A stretch of DNA of 64,000 bases, from positions 63,656,420 through 63,720,419 of the forward strand of contig CM068584.1 of NCBI GenBank assembly GCA_035048485.1. The letters are read 5' to 3'. The translations under genes were made by a program, and so were the position numbers. The notes under the pieces are model-generated. The model did no database searches and was not told the origin of the DNA. It saw nothing but the letters and a program-made list of their open reading frames with translations. This DNA comes from Pteria penguin. Lineage: Eukaryota; Mollusca; Bivalvia; Pterioida; Pteriidae. Shown piece after piece: positions 49,115 through 59,700 of this stretch (positions are counted from its first letter, which is position 1; every line of letters starts with the position of its first letter).

Positions 49115-49534
49115 CGTAGGTTACTAGTGTTGTACCTTTACGTGTATTGACAGTTATGGGAGAGATATATTCCCAGGGATGAATCTAGGTATTTATTAAA
49201 ATTCAATGAGAAATGGATAAAAATTGTATAGAAATTCTATCGTTGCATTAGGTAAGAACCTCAAACAAAGTTAGAATGGAGAGAAAGGCTTTCTTGTTCA
49301 TGTTGCAATTGACTGAAATGGGAATCGCAATCGATGTCAATAGATCAGATAACAAGCACCAGGAAAGACATCATTTTCCAGCTAAAGACTTTCATTTGCA
49401 ATTTAATGAGCAGTTATTACATTGTGTATTTCAGACACACAAATATGGCCGAAAGGTATTTATCGTTTACTTGAAATGGATGTCTGCGTTCCTATCATGG
49501 GCATAAAAAGTTATTCATGGGATTATCGACCTAC

Positions 49535-49747
49535 CATGGACGGATATTTTGCCTTTATCAGAAGGTACTACGTTAGGATCTTCTACTATTCCGTCCAGTC
49601 CCAAACATACATTAAAGACTAGAAAATACAAGCGTCGAGGACACAAATGATCCTGCTGCATTGTATAATACATCATATTTCCAGCAAAATCCCAGACGTT
49701 TATTTGGGTAAAATGGCTCAGTCCGATTATTTCCTCTGTTTGTTGAT
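49535..49747 (-). CDS. Exon: ROC GTPase domain, second part
   Basis: The acceptor 'gtaattgttgtag' opens with AT, completing a GAT codon with the G left by the previous exon. The frame reads EEIIGLSHFTQINVWDFAG; DFAG is the G3 (DxxG) Mg-binding motif and WDFAG is characteristic of ROC. RRLYFLVFN follows, the strand after switch II. The insert VEDPNVVPSDKGKISVH precedes the donor GTAGGT. The exon is 213 nt with phase 1 at both ends, and every junction fits its neighbours. Confidence 0.9.
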
Positions 49748-50007
49748 CTACAACAATTACACGTATTCAAATTAATATCAGTATTGATCAATGTATTTTA
49801 GAACAAAGTGTGCGGAAACATGCCATACCAGAAGTAATTAAACACTCACACTCATCGGTTGAATATTATAATGTTATCTAAGAGATTGAATCGAACGATA
49901 GGGATAATAGTGTAGAAATTTCAGCACTCAATTTGAATGTGTAAAAATCATGATTATGTCAACGTAAGCATTATTCAGGCAATTAGAAAAAATAACATAA
50001 ACCATAC

Positions 50008-50268
50008 CGTAAATATGCCGTTCATCGGTATTTATGTTTGTAAAGATTGTTCTTGTATGCACATTAATGCCGCTCGGCGTTTTTGTTTTCTTTCTAGGCA
50101 TTCCCAGGAGGTTGTTTACTAGTGTTGTCTTTCCCACACCAATGTGACCAACAAACATGCAGCTAACAACATTTGCAGTGACTGCATCTTCATTCAGTGA
50201 TCTTAAAAAGTGCCTCATTGCACCTGTTCCTAGTTTTTTTATTTCTTTTGGAACTTTTGCAAAAGAAT
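50008..50268 (-). CDS. Exon: ROC GTPase domain, P-loop part
   Basis: The likely acceptor is 'acccctttttaaaccag'. The exon then reads SFAKVPKEIKKLGTGAMRHF, followed by CMFVGHIGVGKTTLVNNLLG. GHIGVGKT is a textbook P-loop (GxxxxGKT) that binds GTP phosphates. A basic stretch PRKKTKTPSGINVHT leads into switch I. The donor GTATGG leaves phase 1, fitting the next exon. At 261 nt with phase 1 at both ends it needs an upstream exon ending in phase 1. None was identified between here and the last ankyrin exon. The start of this exon is less certain than its end. Confidence 0.85.
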
Positions 50269-52203
50269 CTGGTTTAAAAAGGGGTATATGGTGTATTTCA
50301 AAATAAGTTATACTTAGTTGTACATATTATAATCCTTAGGATAAAAAATAATTACGGTAATAATTTCATCTAAAGAATTGTTCAGACAACATTAATCTAA
50401 AAAGTGAAATGCCTTTTGTAAAATAACTGATCGGCTAGTGGAGACATATTCGAATTTACAATCAAACAACATCTCCTCAGACCTTCCTTGATATCGGTTT
50501 CTGAGTGATCTTAAACTTTGCAAAATGCTGACATTACTTCGTGATTTTTTTTTCTTTTTTGTTTATTTATCTTGTGATATTAACTTCTCATTTTAAGTTC
50601 ACCCAGAAACTGTAGCATATCTGTTCTAATGAGACAAATATATCCTCTACACTGGTTATAAAGAACAGGAGAGAATACATGTACAGTAAATTAATATGAG
50701 TAGCAATATCCGTCTGCCTATGACATAACCATGTTAGTCCGAAAATCATGAAACCCAAGCACACACAAATTCTGTAAAAATGGAAAATAGAAAACAACGA
50801 GAAATGTCTATTTAAAGAGCATATGTGAACCTCCTTGATGGAGTGAGATCAGTTTATATGTATGCTAGAACGAATTTAGATTATGATCATTGTGCTATGA
50901 GGACAAAAAGGAAATTCCGTGACATGAATAACATTGTAAGTAAAAGGTACACCAATATTTCGTATTAACCTTATTGAACTATCTCATGACTTTCAACTTT
51001 TTGTTTCATGATCTTTGGTTGGTTTTGTAAATCTGTCCAGTATCTTTAGGAATATAAATAGGGAAGGCGTCAGAATTGGCATAGGTTGCAGTGTCTAAAT
51101 TTATTTAATGATCAAAGTAAGAAACAGAAAATAAAACAGAAATCTGTTTTATTTGTTCTACCACTTACATACCCCTACCTTACTTTGTACATGTACTTGA
51201 TTTCCGGTTTGTCCTCAGTGCTAAGTGATCGCAATAGGAACTAGCTCTGGTATAACGAAAGTGGAGTTCGTCATGATATATTATATGTATGTAATTATGA
51301 AAAGGTTTATAAATATATTTGAACTTCTGGTCAGTCGTTTCTTGTTAAAATGCATTCAGTTTTGCTGGAATAAAAGATAACACTGGCCTATAAAGGTGCA
51401 AAATCAGTGTTTATTAGCACTCCAATGGTTGATTTGTTATATACTGGATTGTGTGAGAGGAAAAAAATCATATCGTTTGATCAAGAGTATTGAAATGCAA
51501 AATATACTCTCTGTCTATTTCTGTTGATGTATCAATTTCTGTATCTATGGATTGATAAAACTTACCCTTAAAAACCTGTTAAATAAAGGATATGAAAAAA
51601 AGTCAAAAGGCACATTTATGAATATATAGCAATACATGAAAATGATCAGATCAGAAAATCATTTGAATACAATTGAAATTGCGTCCTGTATTTACATTGG
51701 TGGAGTTTTCTGTATTTTTGCTCATTGACGTTTGTCTTTCCTAATATACATTTTCATATATCATGCTATATAACTTTGTCAAAAGGAAACTCTTATAACA
51801 TATTGTTATCCATCCAGAGAGTTAAAGGATAATCTAGACTATTGCGACTCTTTTAAAAAGTTGATATTTTTACTGGAATACTTTTTCACTTATTGGACTA
51901 GTGATTATATTTAACCCTCACCACAACGATTCTGAAGTGATTAGTGACTCTAACACTAATTACTTACTTGTTTTGAAGTCGGATTTCCTAACTCTTCAGC
52001 TGCCTTGCCATACTATAAAACAGTTAATACAGATTTTAATAAGAATTTTTCCTAGAGCATGCTTAACTATGACGGAAATAAGGAATATCTCCCTTATACG
52101 AGAAATGGTATTGAAATGGCATGACGTCACATGGATTGACGTCAGATATCCGCCCATAATGGAAAAAACTATGTATAAAGAAAAGACTCAATATGCATTT
52201 ATA
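50269..52203. other. Intronic gap; expected linker exon not found; Penelope-like 3' fragment
   Basis: 50,735-50,850 matches 16,215-16,330 ('aaaatcatgaaacc', 'aaagagcatatgtgaacc', 'gatggagtgagatca'), a fragment of the Penelope-like element. At 50,410-50,560 a minus-strand open frame (SLRSLRNRYQGRSEEML) lacks a good acceptor. Another candidate near 51,050 (AG at about 51,102) lacks a convincing donor. The exon joining ankyrin repeats to ROC should be in this interval or in 53.2-53.66 kb. Confidence 0.45.
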
Positions 52204-53241
52204 GAGTAGAGGTGCAGTCCTAACTTTACATTCAAGTGCACTTGACAAGTTTTTCGTCCTGAGAACCAGTAATAAAGTTTAGTCAATTGCACTTAATATC
52301 AAGTTTACTTTAAAGTAATTCCGTCTTCAAGTTTACTATCACGTGACACAAGTTTATTTTTCAAGTTTATTTATTACAATTATCCAGTTTCGTGTTATAC
52401 GACAGAAATGATTTTCTTATGTACAATTGCATATTTTATATAAAAATGTTTTAATAGAAAAATGTAGTAAATATTTGTAAACAATTAACAATTTTACATT
52501 ATTGATTTCATGTTGAACATTCGGACGGTATTTTATCGGAAGTTTTGATTCTTCTGACTGCATCTGCAGTTTTCTACTTGTTATGAATTATTATTGTTAT
52601 ATGTTATTTATACGATATTTCCTCGTTATTTTGGCATTTTTGTGGTTTCACTTCTTCGACAGGGTGTATAGATGTTGCCATTGTTGGGACATTCTGTACA
52701 CTGGCTTCTGTTCTCGGTTTCGTGGCAAAGAGGGTAAAACGTAAGTGGCTTTCAGGGATAATAATCTTTTCTTGCCTTGAATTTTATGTGTGTCTATAAT
52801 CGAACCGTTAATATCATAACGTTTTATCAAAGCACGTATCGCCTGTCTTGAGACGTACTTTTTTAGTTTCCATCAATATACGTCGAATCTCAACTATCAC
52901 ATGGCCACTTCCACGTAATGAAATGATTCTTTCCCTAATACTCATTGATATACGAGACGACTTTACGATATGTGTTTCCATGTCAGATGTTTAATTAAAA
53001 AATCTCAATTATTTAAAGGCGTGTGTTCCATCCGATTACGTCAATTGAAGTGAAACGGCACATACATGTATATAGAAAGTAAACCAAACTTGAAGTGTAC
53101 TTGGAGTAAACTCGAAACCTGGAATAAAGTTTACTACTAAACCGGATTTCAAGTACTCTGTTGTCGCCAAGTAAACCTGAAAAGCAGTCATAAAGTTAAC
53201 TTGAAGTGCAATTTATGTAAGGCTAGGACTGCACCTAACTG
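52204..53241 (-). mobile_element. Tc1/mariner-like element, GGTGCAG ends, decayed transposase
   Basis: The right end GACTGCACCTAACTG precedes TA (53,242-53,243). The left end 'gaggtgcagtcctaac' follows TA, with slightly eroded outermost bases. Subterminal 'cattcaagtgcacttgac' and 'aagtttactttaaagt' match the 436-bp relative at 22,979. It carries a minus-strand transposase remnant (52,981-52,648). It is intronic in the ankyrin-ROC gene. Confidence 0.75.
52648..52981 (-). pseudogene. Transposase N-terminal HTH remnant, frameshifted
   Basis: From an ATG at 52,979-52,981 (minus) the frame reads METHIVKSSRISMSIRERII, then SLRGSGHVIVEIRRILMETK. A one-base shift passes into KKYVSRQAIRALIKRYDING and SIIDTHKIQGKKRLLS. 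The two helix-turn-helix-like halves and the 'SRQAI..LIKRY...GSI.D' spacing are those of Tc1/mariner-type transposase DNA-binding domains. The frame then ends at 52,648 without any DDE/D catalytic core, so the element cannot move by itself. Its location between GGTGCAG TIRs ties this terminal-repeat family to a Tc1/mariner-like source. Confidence 0.6.
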
Positions 53242-53661
53242 TAGTTATGATGTAACGCTTTCACGATTGGGAAATTGCGTACTATTTTCATGTCAAATGC
53301 ATACAGCTGAATTTGGTCATGTAATACATCATGAAAAAGGCTTTCTGACAAATTAACAAAATCAAGAAAACAATTACAATACCATTTTACATGAGTATCC
53401 CATGCAATTATAACGCTCTCAATTGAAGCGTATTATCCGAGTAATAACCTCGTCCATTAGAGTTAAATGAGTAGAAAATGCCTCTGAATCCACCTTTCCC
53501 AAAACAACAATCTTTTATGTATTTTACGAAGGGTGAATTGTACGGTTTCTGGATTGTCATTCTCTTTTTGTTGCTTGTTTTGCTTCCCTTTATCGAATAA
53601 TCATAAATATTTATTGGAAAGTTATTTGTATATAGAGAGTACTTGAATTTATCTTATTTAC

Positions 53662-53760
53662 ATCGTTCCTAATTGAAAAATCTGCTGCAGATGATAGAAG
53701 GATTCTAATGATTCCATCGTTACCATGTTCAGCTGCCGTATGGAGAGGAGTGTTGTTAAC
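53662..53760 (-). CDS. Exon: ankyrin repeat (most C-terminal found)
   Basis: A 99-nt exon, phase 0 at both ends, bounded by AG ('tttatattag') and donor GTAAAT. It reads NNTPLHTAAEHGNDGIIRIL, then LSSAADFSIRND. TPLHxAA and the following helix are the ankyrin signature. It is more diverged than the upstream copies: the D-V-N-A-K finger is replaced by D-F-S-I-R, as expected of a capping repeat. It is the last repeat before the ROC domain. Confidence 0.9.
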
Positions 53761-54137
53761 CTAATATAAAAAAGGAATATAAGAAAAAAAGAATACATGA
53801 ACATCATATTTGCATACGAAAAAAATAAACACTAGTAGTTTTGAATTTATCTTCCAGCAATTTGTAATGATATATAGGTAGCATGTACTATGGCAATCAA
53901 TGCAACGTAAGACAGAAGGTCTCGTGAATATTATAATAATCGAAAAGTGTAAACGAAAGTGACAGTATATGTCGGTAAACATATAAGAAATGTATGTTAA
54001 AACATTATCGATGTATTTATCTTACATAACACTCAAAATATGTATCGGGTATATAACCTATAGTTATTATTATGTAGGTCCACTTATATGTACATAAATA
54101 ACAATTTTTAAGAAATAAACTGTCGATTCCACCCCGT

Positions 54138-54255
54138 ATTCCCGGGTAACGCTACTATGTTTAAGAGGTTGGTAACCTCCTGCTTCAATGTCGCGTTATA
54201 AGTGAAATATTGTTGAAAGCGACGTAAAACACAATCAACCAACCAACCAACCACC
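54138..54255 (+). mobile_element. tRNA-derived SINE, family 2, 5'-truncated
   Basis: Plus-strand copy lacking the tRNA head. It starts at 'tattcccgggtaacgctact', then 'ggttggtaacctcctgcttc', then 'gttgaaagcgacgtaaaaca', and ends in CAACCAACCAACCAAC. CCACCCCGT occurs on both sides, a plausible target duplication, so this is an insertion that truncated on arrival. Confidence 0.8.
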
Positions 54256-54579
54256 CCGTGTTTGAAAGGAAGGACAACCTAAAAGCAAACTTCCATTATG
54301 ATCAAAAATAACAACCCAACACACAACCCACATTATATTTGATGTTCATATTTAATCGATACTGCTCATCCACAAAATGTTTTAATGACTAAATGCAATA
54401 TTTACTTGTAAAGCACAGATATTGTCAGATATAAAATACATCCCTTCTAATTTCCTACGAATTTATCTATGCTTTTCATGCATACAGGTATCGAACATAG
54501 ATAATAGAAATCCCTTTCAGGCATATCCAGGTATTAAAAAAAAGAATGTAGTGATCTTGATAAAGTACACACCACAAGA

Positions 54580-54735
54580 AGAAACACCCCCCCCCCCCCC
54601 CAAAAAAAAAAAAAAAAAAAACACACAAAGAAAACCCCCAAAAATAAAAAAAAAAAAAAAGAAAATAAACCAAACCAAAAACGAAATTTAAACACAAAAA
54701 CAAATAGACAAAAATAAACAAACAAAACATTTATA
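54580..54735. repeat. C-run plus A-rich low-complexity tract
   Basis: A poly-C run is followed by A-runs broken by C (aaaccaaaacc-type). Frames here encode only K/P/N-rich or F-rich strings and are not genes. Confidence 0.85.
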
Positions 54736-55802
54736 GATGTTGTTCAGATCTACGCAAAACCTTTAATTCAGCAATATCTTTTCTAGTGGAATTTCTCATC
54801 ATTTTTATGTTTTTTTAATAAGCAAAGATGATCACAAGTCCTACTGCTGATATCAAAAGCTTTTCACTATTTTGAGATGGCATTTTACGAAACTTACACG
54901 GCAGATGCTGGGGTATAGATAGCAGCTAATCAACAAAATGGTGGCGAAGATTAATATCTTAGATTGGGCATATCTACCGAAACAGACATAATTGTATTTT
55001 GAGAATTTCTGTGAGTCTTACTTTTATATTTAACTATCAAAAGAATAATACAACACAATTCAAATGTGCCCCTATCATATAGAGTTTTACAGGTAAACTT
55101 CCAAGTCAGAGCAAACATTTCGATTTGAAACGAGACGATTGGCATAATAGACATTACCGTATTTACTTTTTATATAGAATGTTATAAGCACATGTTGACT
55201 TCTCCATGCTTTTGTTGGAGAGGGTTCCTACTTTAATAAACGATGAGCACAACATTAATCCGCGCTATTTAGAAATGTTATTCAAATTGTTTTCCAGAAT
55301 CACTCCATGGAGAAGATACATGTATGTTATCAATGCTCATTTTGTTACAATTGTTCAAAATGTTCGTCGAATACATATTATGTACGATAACGAGTGGCTA
55401 ACGGTTGCTAAGAGGAAAATATATTTCGGTATGCTAGTAGTAGATGCTAGAAGAATTGTAATGATTCTAACATTACTACAATTATACAGAGATATACAAA
55501 GAATGAAGTTAGATGAACGTTATACTTAATATTATATGACCCCGGCATGTTCCAATTTTTGTAATATTACAAGGGCTGCAGTTACATTACCACTGTGACA
55601 TTCACTGAGGAGAATGCATGAAAATGATGATGATAAACCAAGAGATCAAATGAAATAAACAAAAACATTATGTCGTTAGTGTTACTGTTCATTGCATGAA
55701 AACACACAGAAATATATATCGAGTACGTTATCTTAGTTGTTATCTTACTTACATTACTTTAAATCCGATCTATAACCTAAAGAATGAATGTTTACCTTAG
55801 GC

Positions 55803-56000
55803 TCACTTACACAAATTATAAAAGGAACACGTCCAGTGTACCCCGTTTGCAGAACTACCTAATTCCAAAATTTCATTGTGTTTAAAAACAAAAAAAAAAA
55901 AACAAAAAAAAAAAACCCCGAATGACCAAATACAAAAAATAAAGAAAGAACAACAATAACAAAAATAATAAATAAATAAATAAATAAATAAATCGGAAGT
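55803..56000. repeat. A-rich low complexity with AAAT microsatellite
   Basis: Two A-runs (about 55,888-55,915) and (AAAT)n at 55,968-55,992. It lies in an ankyrin intron and has no exon. Confidence 0.7.
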
Positions 56001-56029
56001 ATGGGACAATAATACATTCAGCATAACTG

Positions 56030-56700
56030 TCATTAAAACTTATGGAGACATCTAAAGAAAGGGTCCAAGAATGCCGTGACTACTGGTGCACTACTATCAA
56101 GGTTAGTACAAGGAGTAAAAGGACTGAAATATAGTGCTATTAAGCAATGGTCATTACTGCATTCGGATGGAAATTCAAACGAATCATATGAATATGTTTT
56201 GTAGGGGGTTACCTTTGCACACCTCACTCACTATTATACATAACATGTGCCATGTCTGATCGAAAACTAGGATCCTAATATAAATCTGATTCTTTTCCAC
56301 TTTTACAATTACACTGTCCACTAGTGATATAAAACATTTTCGAGACAATTAATTTGTGTGCTGTAGAAAGATTTGTGGAGTGCCCTGATACTATAAGGAA
56401 AAGAATATTAGAAATTATATTATGTCATTTTGGTTATTACAATTGTAAAAAATAATCACTATATAATAAAAACATTGAGTTGAGCACATTATTCCACAAA
56501 TTACATGCGCAAAATGTACGGATTTATGTATACAAGAACGAAACAAATAAAACACCAAAACGCATTATACTTGATAGCTTTTCCTGTGTACAGATATCGA
56601 AAATATCGAACAATACTTCTAGTATAATGGCCTTTAAATTATATGAACACATTTAAAAAGGCCCAGGAATGCCATATGTAATTTAGATAAACGGAAATAT
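56030..56700. repeat. Duplicated intron module shared with 57,730-58,290
   Basis: 'gaatgccgtgactactggt' at about 56,070 matches 'gaatgcaaccgtgactactggt' at 57,789. 'tgcacacctcactcac' at 56,215 matches 'tgcacacctcacttttatg' at 57,918. A third partial copy starts at about 56,630 ('cccaggaatgcca'). The ankyrin array therefore grew by copying exon plus intron. Confidence 0.65.
56374..56390 (-). pseudogene. Relic of a deleted ankyrin exon
   Basis: 'tgtggagtgccctgata' followed by 'ctataagg' matches the 5' edge and acceptor of the ankyrin exon ending at 58,392 ('agtggagtgtcctgata', 'ctacaagg'). Intron sequence to the right also matches ('tatgtcattttggtta'). To the left the sequence matches the intron downstream of the 58,077-58,175 exon ('agacaattaatttgtgtg'). 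About 80 bases of exon plus the donor are missing, so a whole repeat was lost. Confidence 0.7.
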
Positions 56701-56898
56701 GTCAAAACATTAATGACACATAAAAATAATATACGACTTATTCGTAAATTTAGTTACACAAAATAAAATATATCCTTATTTAGTTTGTTTGTTTCTATAT
56801 TAGTACAAAGCATTCAGAAATTAAATCCAATCATTGAAATGGTATTGTCACTCTGGGTGTGTTATTTAGATTTACCAGAAATGAGTTGATTCTATACT

Positions 56899-57704
56899 GG
56901 AGCCCGTTTCATCAACATGGGTAATTTTTTGACTATGTATATCTTACGCCAATGGCGTAAGTCTACTTACTTCTATTCTTAGTTCAACGAAATGTGTGTT
57001 TCATCAACCGATGTAAGTGTGTACGTACGTAAGAATCCGACTAGCGAGTCGACTAACTTTACGCAGTACAAATGCATGCTTGAAATATATTGAAGTCCAA
57101 GTTTACGTTTTACAGATGTTTAACATAAAATACATTTATTTTGCAACACACGCTTACATTTTTATCTAGATGATCTACAGTACACGCGATGCGCTTGTAA
57201 ACATGTACTGCAGTAGTGACGTCATGTAATCGTATGCAATACGTATGCAATAAGATTAACCGATAAACTTTTACATGTGTCCATATAGATATATAAAGTC
57301 AGGCGGATCACGTTTTGGGACGAAATAGAAAAAGAGAATCCTCCCTCCCCTCTCTGTCAACCTAGTATAATAATGTATTAATATTAAAGACGACTAACAC
57401 CCTCCTCAAGTCCTCAATGAAATTAGCAAATTTATGTAAGGCAAACTGTTTCTGGTTAAATGTGTATAGTATATTGTTGTATTTACTACACGGAAGCTTT
57501 AAAGAAAGCTAGAAGTCATTACACTGATTTACGCCAACGCTTGGTAGAGGGAGGAGGTTGACGTAGAGATTCGACTAAAACTACGCTAATCATAGAGTTA
57601 TGCCGTTTGATGAAACGCAAATTTGTTGGAAATTTAGTCTAGTCGGGTATTTACGCCAAACTAAGCCTACACCAGGAGTTACGCCGTTTCATGAAACGGG
57701 CTCC
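56899..57704. mobile_element. 806-bp TIR/foldback element, GGAGCCCGTTTCAT ends
   Basis: The left end GGAGCCCGTTTCATCAAC and right end ATGAAACGGGCTCC are inverted. Subterminal 'ttacgccaatggcgtaag' at left and 'tttacgccaaactaagcc' at right share motif elements. No ORF is recognisable. It separates two copies of the duplicated intron module. Confidence 0.75.
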
Positions 57705-58076
57705 TGGATCGTAAATCTTGATCAACCGTTCTTTTTATGATACGTATGTATAACACTATTGCACATTACACGAGAAAAAAAAAACCCGAATGCAACCGTG
57801 ACTACTGGTTAGAACAACGTGTTAAAGGATTGAAAGATAGTGCATTCAACATTGATCATTACTGCATAAGGAAGGAAATTCCACTAAATTGAACAGATAA
57901 TTTTAGGGGGGGGGGCTTTGCACACCTCACTTTTATGCAAAATGTTTGCAAAATATATTTCAGTACTCTGACCGAAAACTAAGACGTTGTTTAATAATTA
58001 GAATTTGCGCAGGTGATATTGGACATTTTAAAAGACAATTAGTTTGTATCTTGTGGAGAATGCTTATTTGACTTAC

Positions 58077-58175
58077 CCAGCCCTTAGCATTGACATCCGC
58101 CTTAGCATCGATAAGCATCTTCACCACATCACTGTGTCCATTTGATACCGCCTTATGGAGTGGACTATCCTTACA
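58077..58175 (-). CDS. Exon: ankyrin repeat
   Basis: 99 nt, phase 0/0, bounded by 'tcttgtag' and the donor GTAAGT. It reads KDSPLHKAVSNGHSDVVKML, then IDAKADVNAKGW. This is a consensus-like ankyrin repeat with the SPLHKA helix start, GH turn and DVNAKG finger. Only a 118-base intron separates it from the preceding repeat, the shortest intron in the array. Confidence 0.93.
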
Positions 58176-58293
58176 CTACAAGAAGAAATGTATGAATGAG
58201 AAAGAATAACATTTTGGTTATATAAATTGTAAAATTTTCATACAAAATGGAATTGAGAATACCATTCAACAAATTACAAGTTATTTGACTTAC

Positions 58294-58392
58294 ACATCCT
58301 TTGGCATTGACATCCGCCATAGCATCGGTAAGTATCTTCACTATATCAGTGTTTCCATTTGATGCTGCCACATGAAGTGGAGTGTCCTGATA
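58294..58392 (-). CDS. Exon: ankyrin repeat
   Basis: 99 nt, phase 0/0, acceptor 'ccttgtag' and donor GTAAGT. It reads QDTPLHVAASNGNTDIVKIL, then TDAMADVNAKGC. It is very similar to the next exon at 58,077-58,175, both in protein and in flanking intron, so the two are recent duplicates. A family 1 SINE lies 165 bases upstream in the intron. Confidence 0.93.
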
Positions 58393-58556
58393 CTACAAGG
58401 AGAGGAGGTATACAATGTCATTTTGGTTAACCAATTGAAAAATTTCAACAAATGGAGTTGCGAGCACCATTCAACAAATTACAAGTTATTTACGAAAAAA
58501 AGTATATGTGGTGCAACTGTCATTGATAATGTTTTTTTTTTTTTTCATACGATTCG

Positions 58557-58823
58557 AAGACGGCGTGGCCAAGTGGTATCGCACTGCACTCCTGATCGGG
58601 AGGTCGGGTTCGAGTCCCGCTCTGGTCATGCCGGTGTCCTGTCTTTCGGGTGTGACAGAAAAAACCGAGGCCCCGTGTCGCGGTATGCATGGTTCAACAA
58701 AGATCCCTCACTGTTTCGGGTGGGTCCGTTGCGAAGGTATTTGTATGCCACTCATTAGGCAGATGCCGTCAACATATACGTGAAATATTCGTGGTGTGAC
58801 GTTAAACAAAAATCAATCAATTA
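58557..58823 (+). mobile_element. tRNA-derived SINE, family 1, intact with target duplication
   Basis: ATACGATTCG flanks it at 58,547-58,556 and 58,824-58,833. The head 'ggcgtggccaagtggtatcg' contains an A box and 'ggtcgggttcgagtcccgc' a B box (RNA polymerase III promoter). The body includes 'gtcctgtctttcgggtg', and the tail is 'aatattcgtggtgtgacgtt' then 'aaacaaaaatcaatcaatt'. It is the best full-length reference for family 1 in the window. Confidence 0.93.
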
Positions 58824-59529
58824 ATACGATTCGCCTATAAAGAGAGAGACTTGGATTATATCTAAATTAGCCTTTAATGGTGTGATCTCTTTAATCAGTG
58901 CTCAAATAATAAGCTGTAAGAATAAGCCATGAGCTTATAAAGAATAGATCACTAATGTCTTTGTTTTAAATGTGTTGGCCATTGACTACATGGAAAAGAG
59001 ATGTTTCTCATTAACATCGATTATTCAGGACTTTACATAAAGACATTATTTTGTTGGAAAATGTTCTTTATTTTTTGCACTTTTGTGATACCGAAATCAT
59101 CGTAGAAATCATAATACTTCTTTTGGACCGCATTACATTAAGAATGATACTAATGCTCATATTTTCATCGCTTCTTTGATGCATCCTTCAATAAGTCTTT
59201 GTTGTGTTCATGGACAGTTTGTTTCTTTGATTTTCTCTTTTTTTTTTCATTTACAATGTGTTCTTTGATTGTGCTGTTTTATGGTGAGTTGGAAAGTGGT
59301 TAAGTGAACAAGAAAACAACACCAACTGAATGTTCTTCGTCACTTCAATCGACCAGAATGCGGGTTATTGACATCACAAACGTATATTTTGGTGATGTTT
59401 TCTTTGGTACTTATTCATTTCAGTCGGCATATCCCTTTATTTGTGCGGGTGTAGTGTGCTTCTTTTTCATTACAAAAAAAAAAAGTTTTATATCATATAG
59501 AAATATACATATATCCCTAAATATCTGAT

Positions 59530-59700
59530 TTGGTTTTTCTTTTTTGTTGTTGTTGTTGGGGGGGGGGGGGGGTTGGTTTTAACTTCTTTTTCTTTTTTTA
59601 CGTTTGTTTGGGGTTTTTTTTTTTGGAGGGGGGGGGTGTTATTTTTTTTATTTTCTTGTTTCTTTGTTTGTTGGTTTGGGGGTTTTTTTTGGAGGGGGGA
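59530..59700. repeat. T- and G-run low complexity
   Basis: Alternating poly-T and poly-G blocks (for example GGGGGGG at 59,560 and 59,625). Frames across it are P/K/T- or F/G-rich artefacts. Confidence 0.85.

Noticed and set aside
50410..50560. Minus-strand open stretch (SLRSLRNRYQGRSEEML) as the missing ankyrin-to-ROC exon
   Set aside because: A phase-1 donor exists (T|GTAAAT), but there is no acceptor with a pyrimidine tract and no family match.
54422..54730. Lysine/proline-rich and F/G-rich frames
   Set aside because: They come from poly-C and poly-A low-complexity sequence.
55206..55529. 107-codon plus-strand frame with an M/R/I-rich protein
   Set aside because: No recognisable motif or splice signals. 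It lies inside an intron of the opposite-strand gene and its composition follows the local AT-rich DNA. It was left unassigned.
58557..58640. tRNA gene candidates (A and B boxes here and at 45,210-45,300, 16,850-16,912, 49,050-49,114)
   Set aside because: The heads lack a pairing acceptor stem, are followed by shared SINE bodies and tails, and two carry 13-bp target duplications. They are SINEs, not functional tRNA genes.
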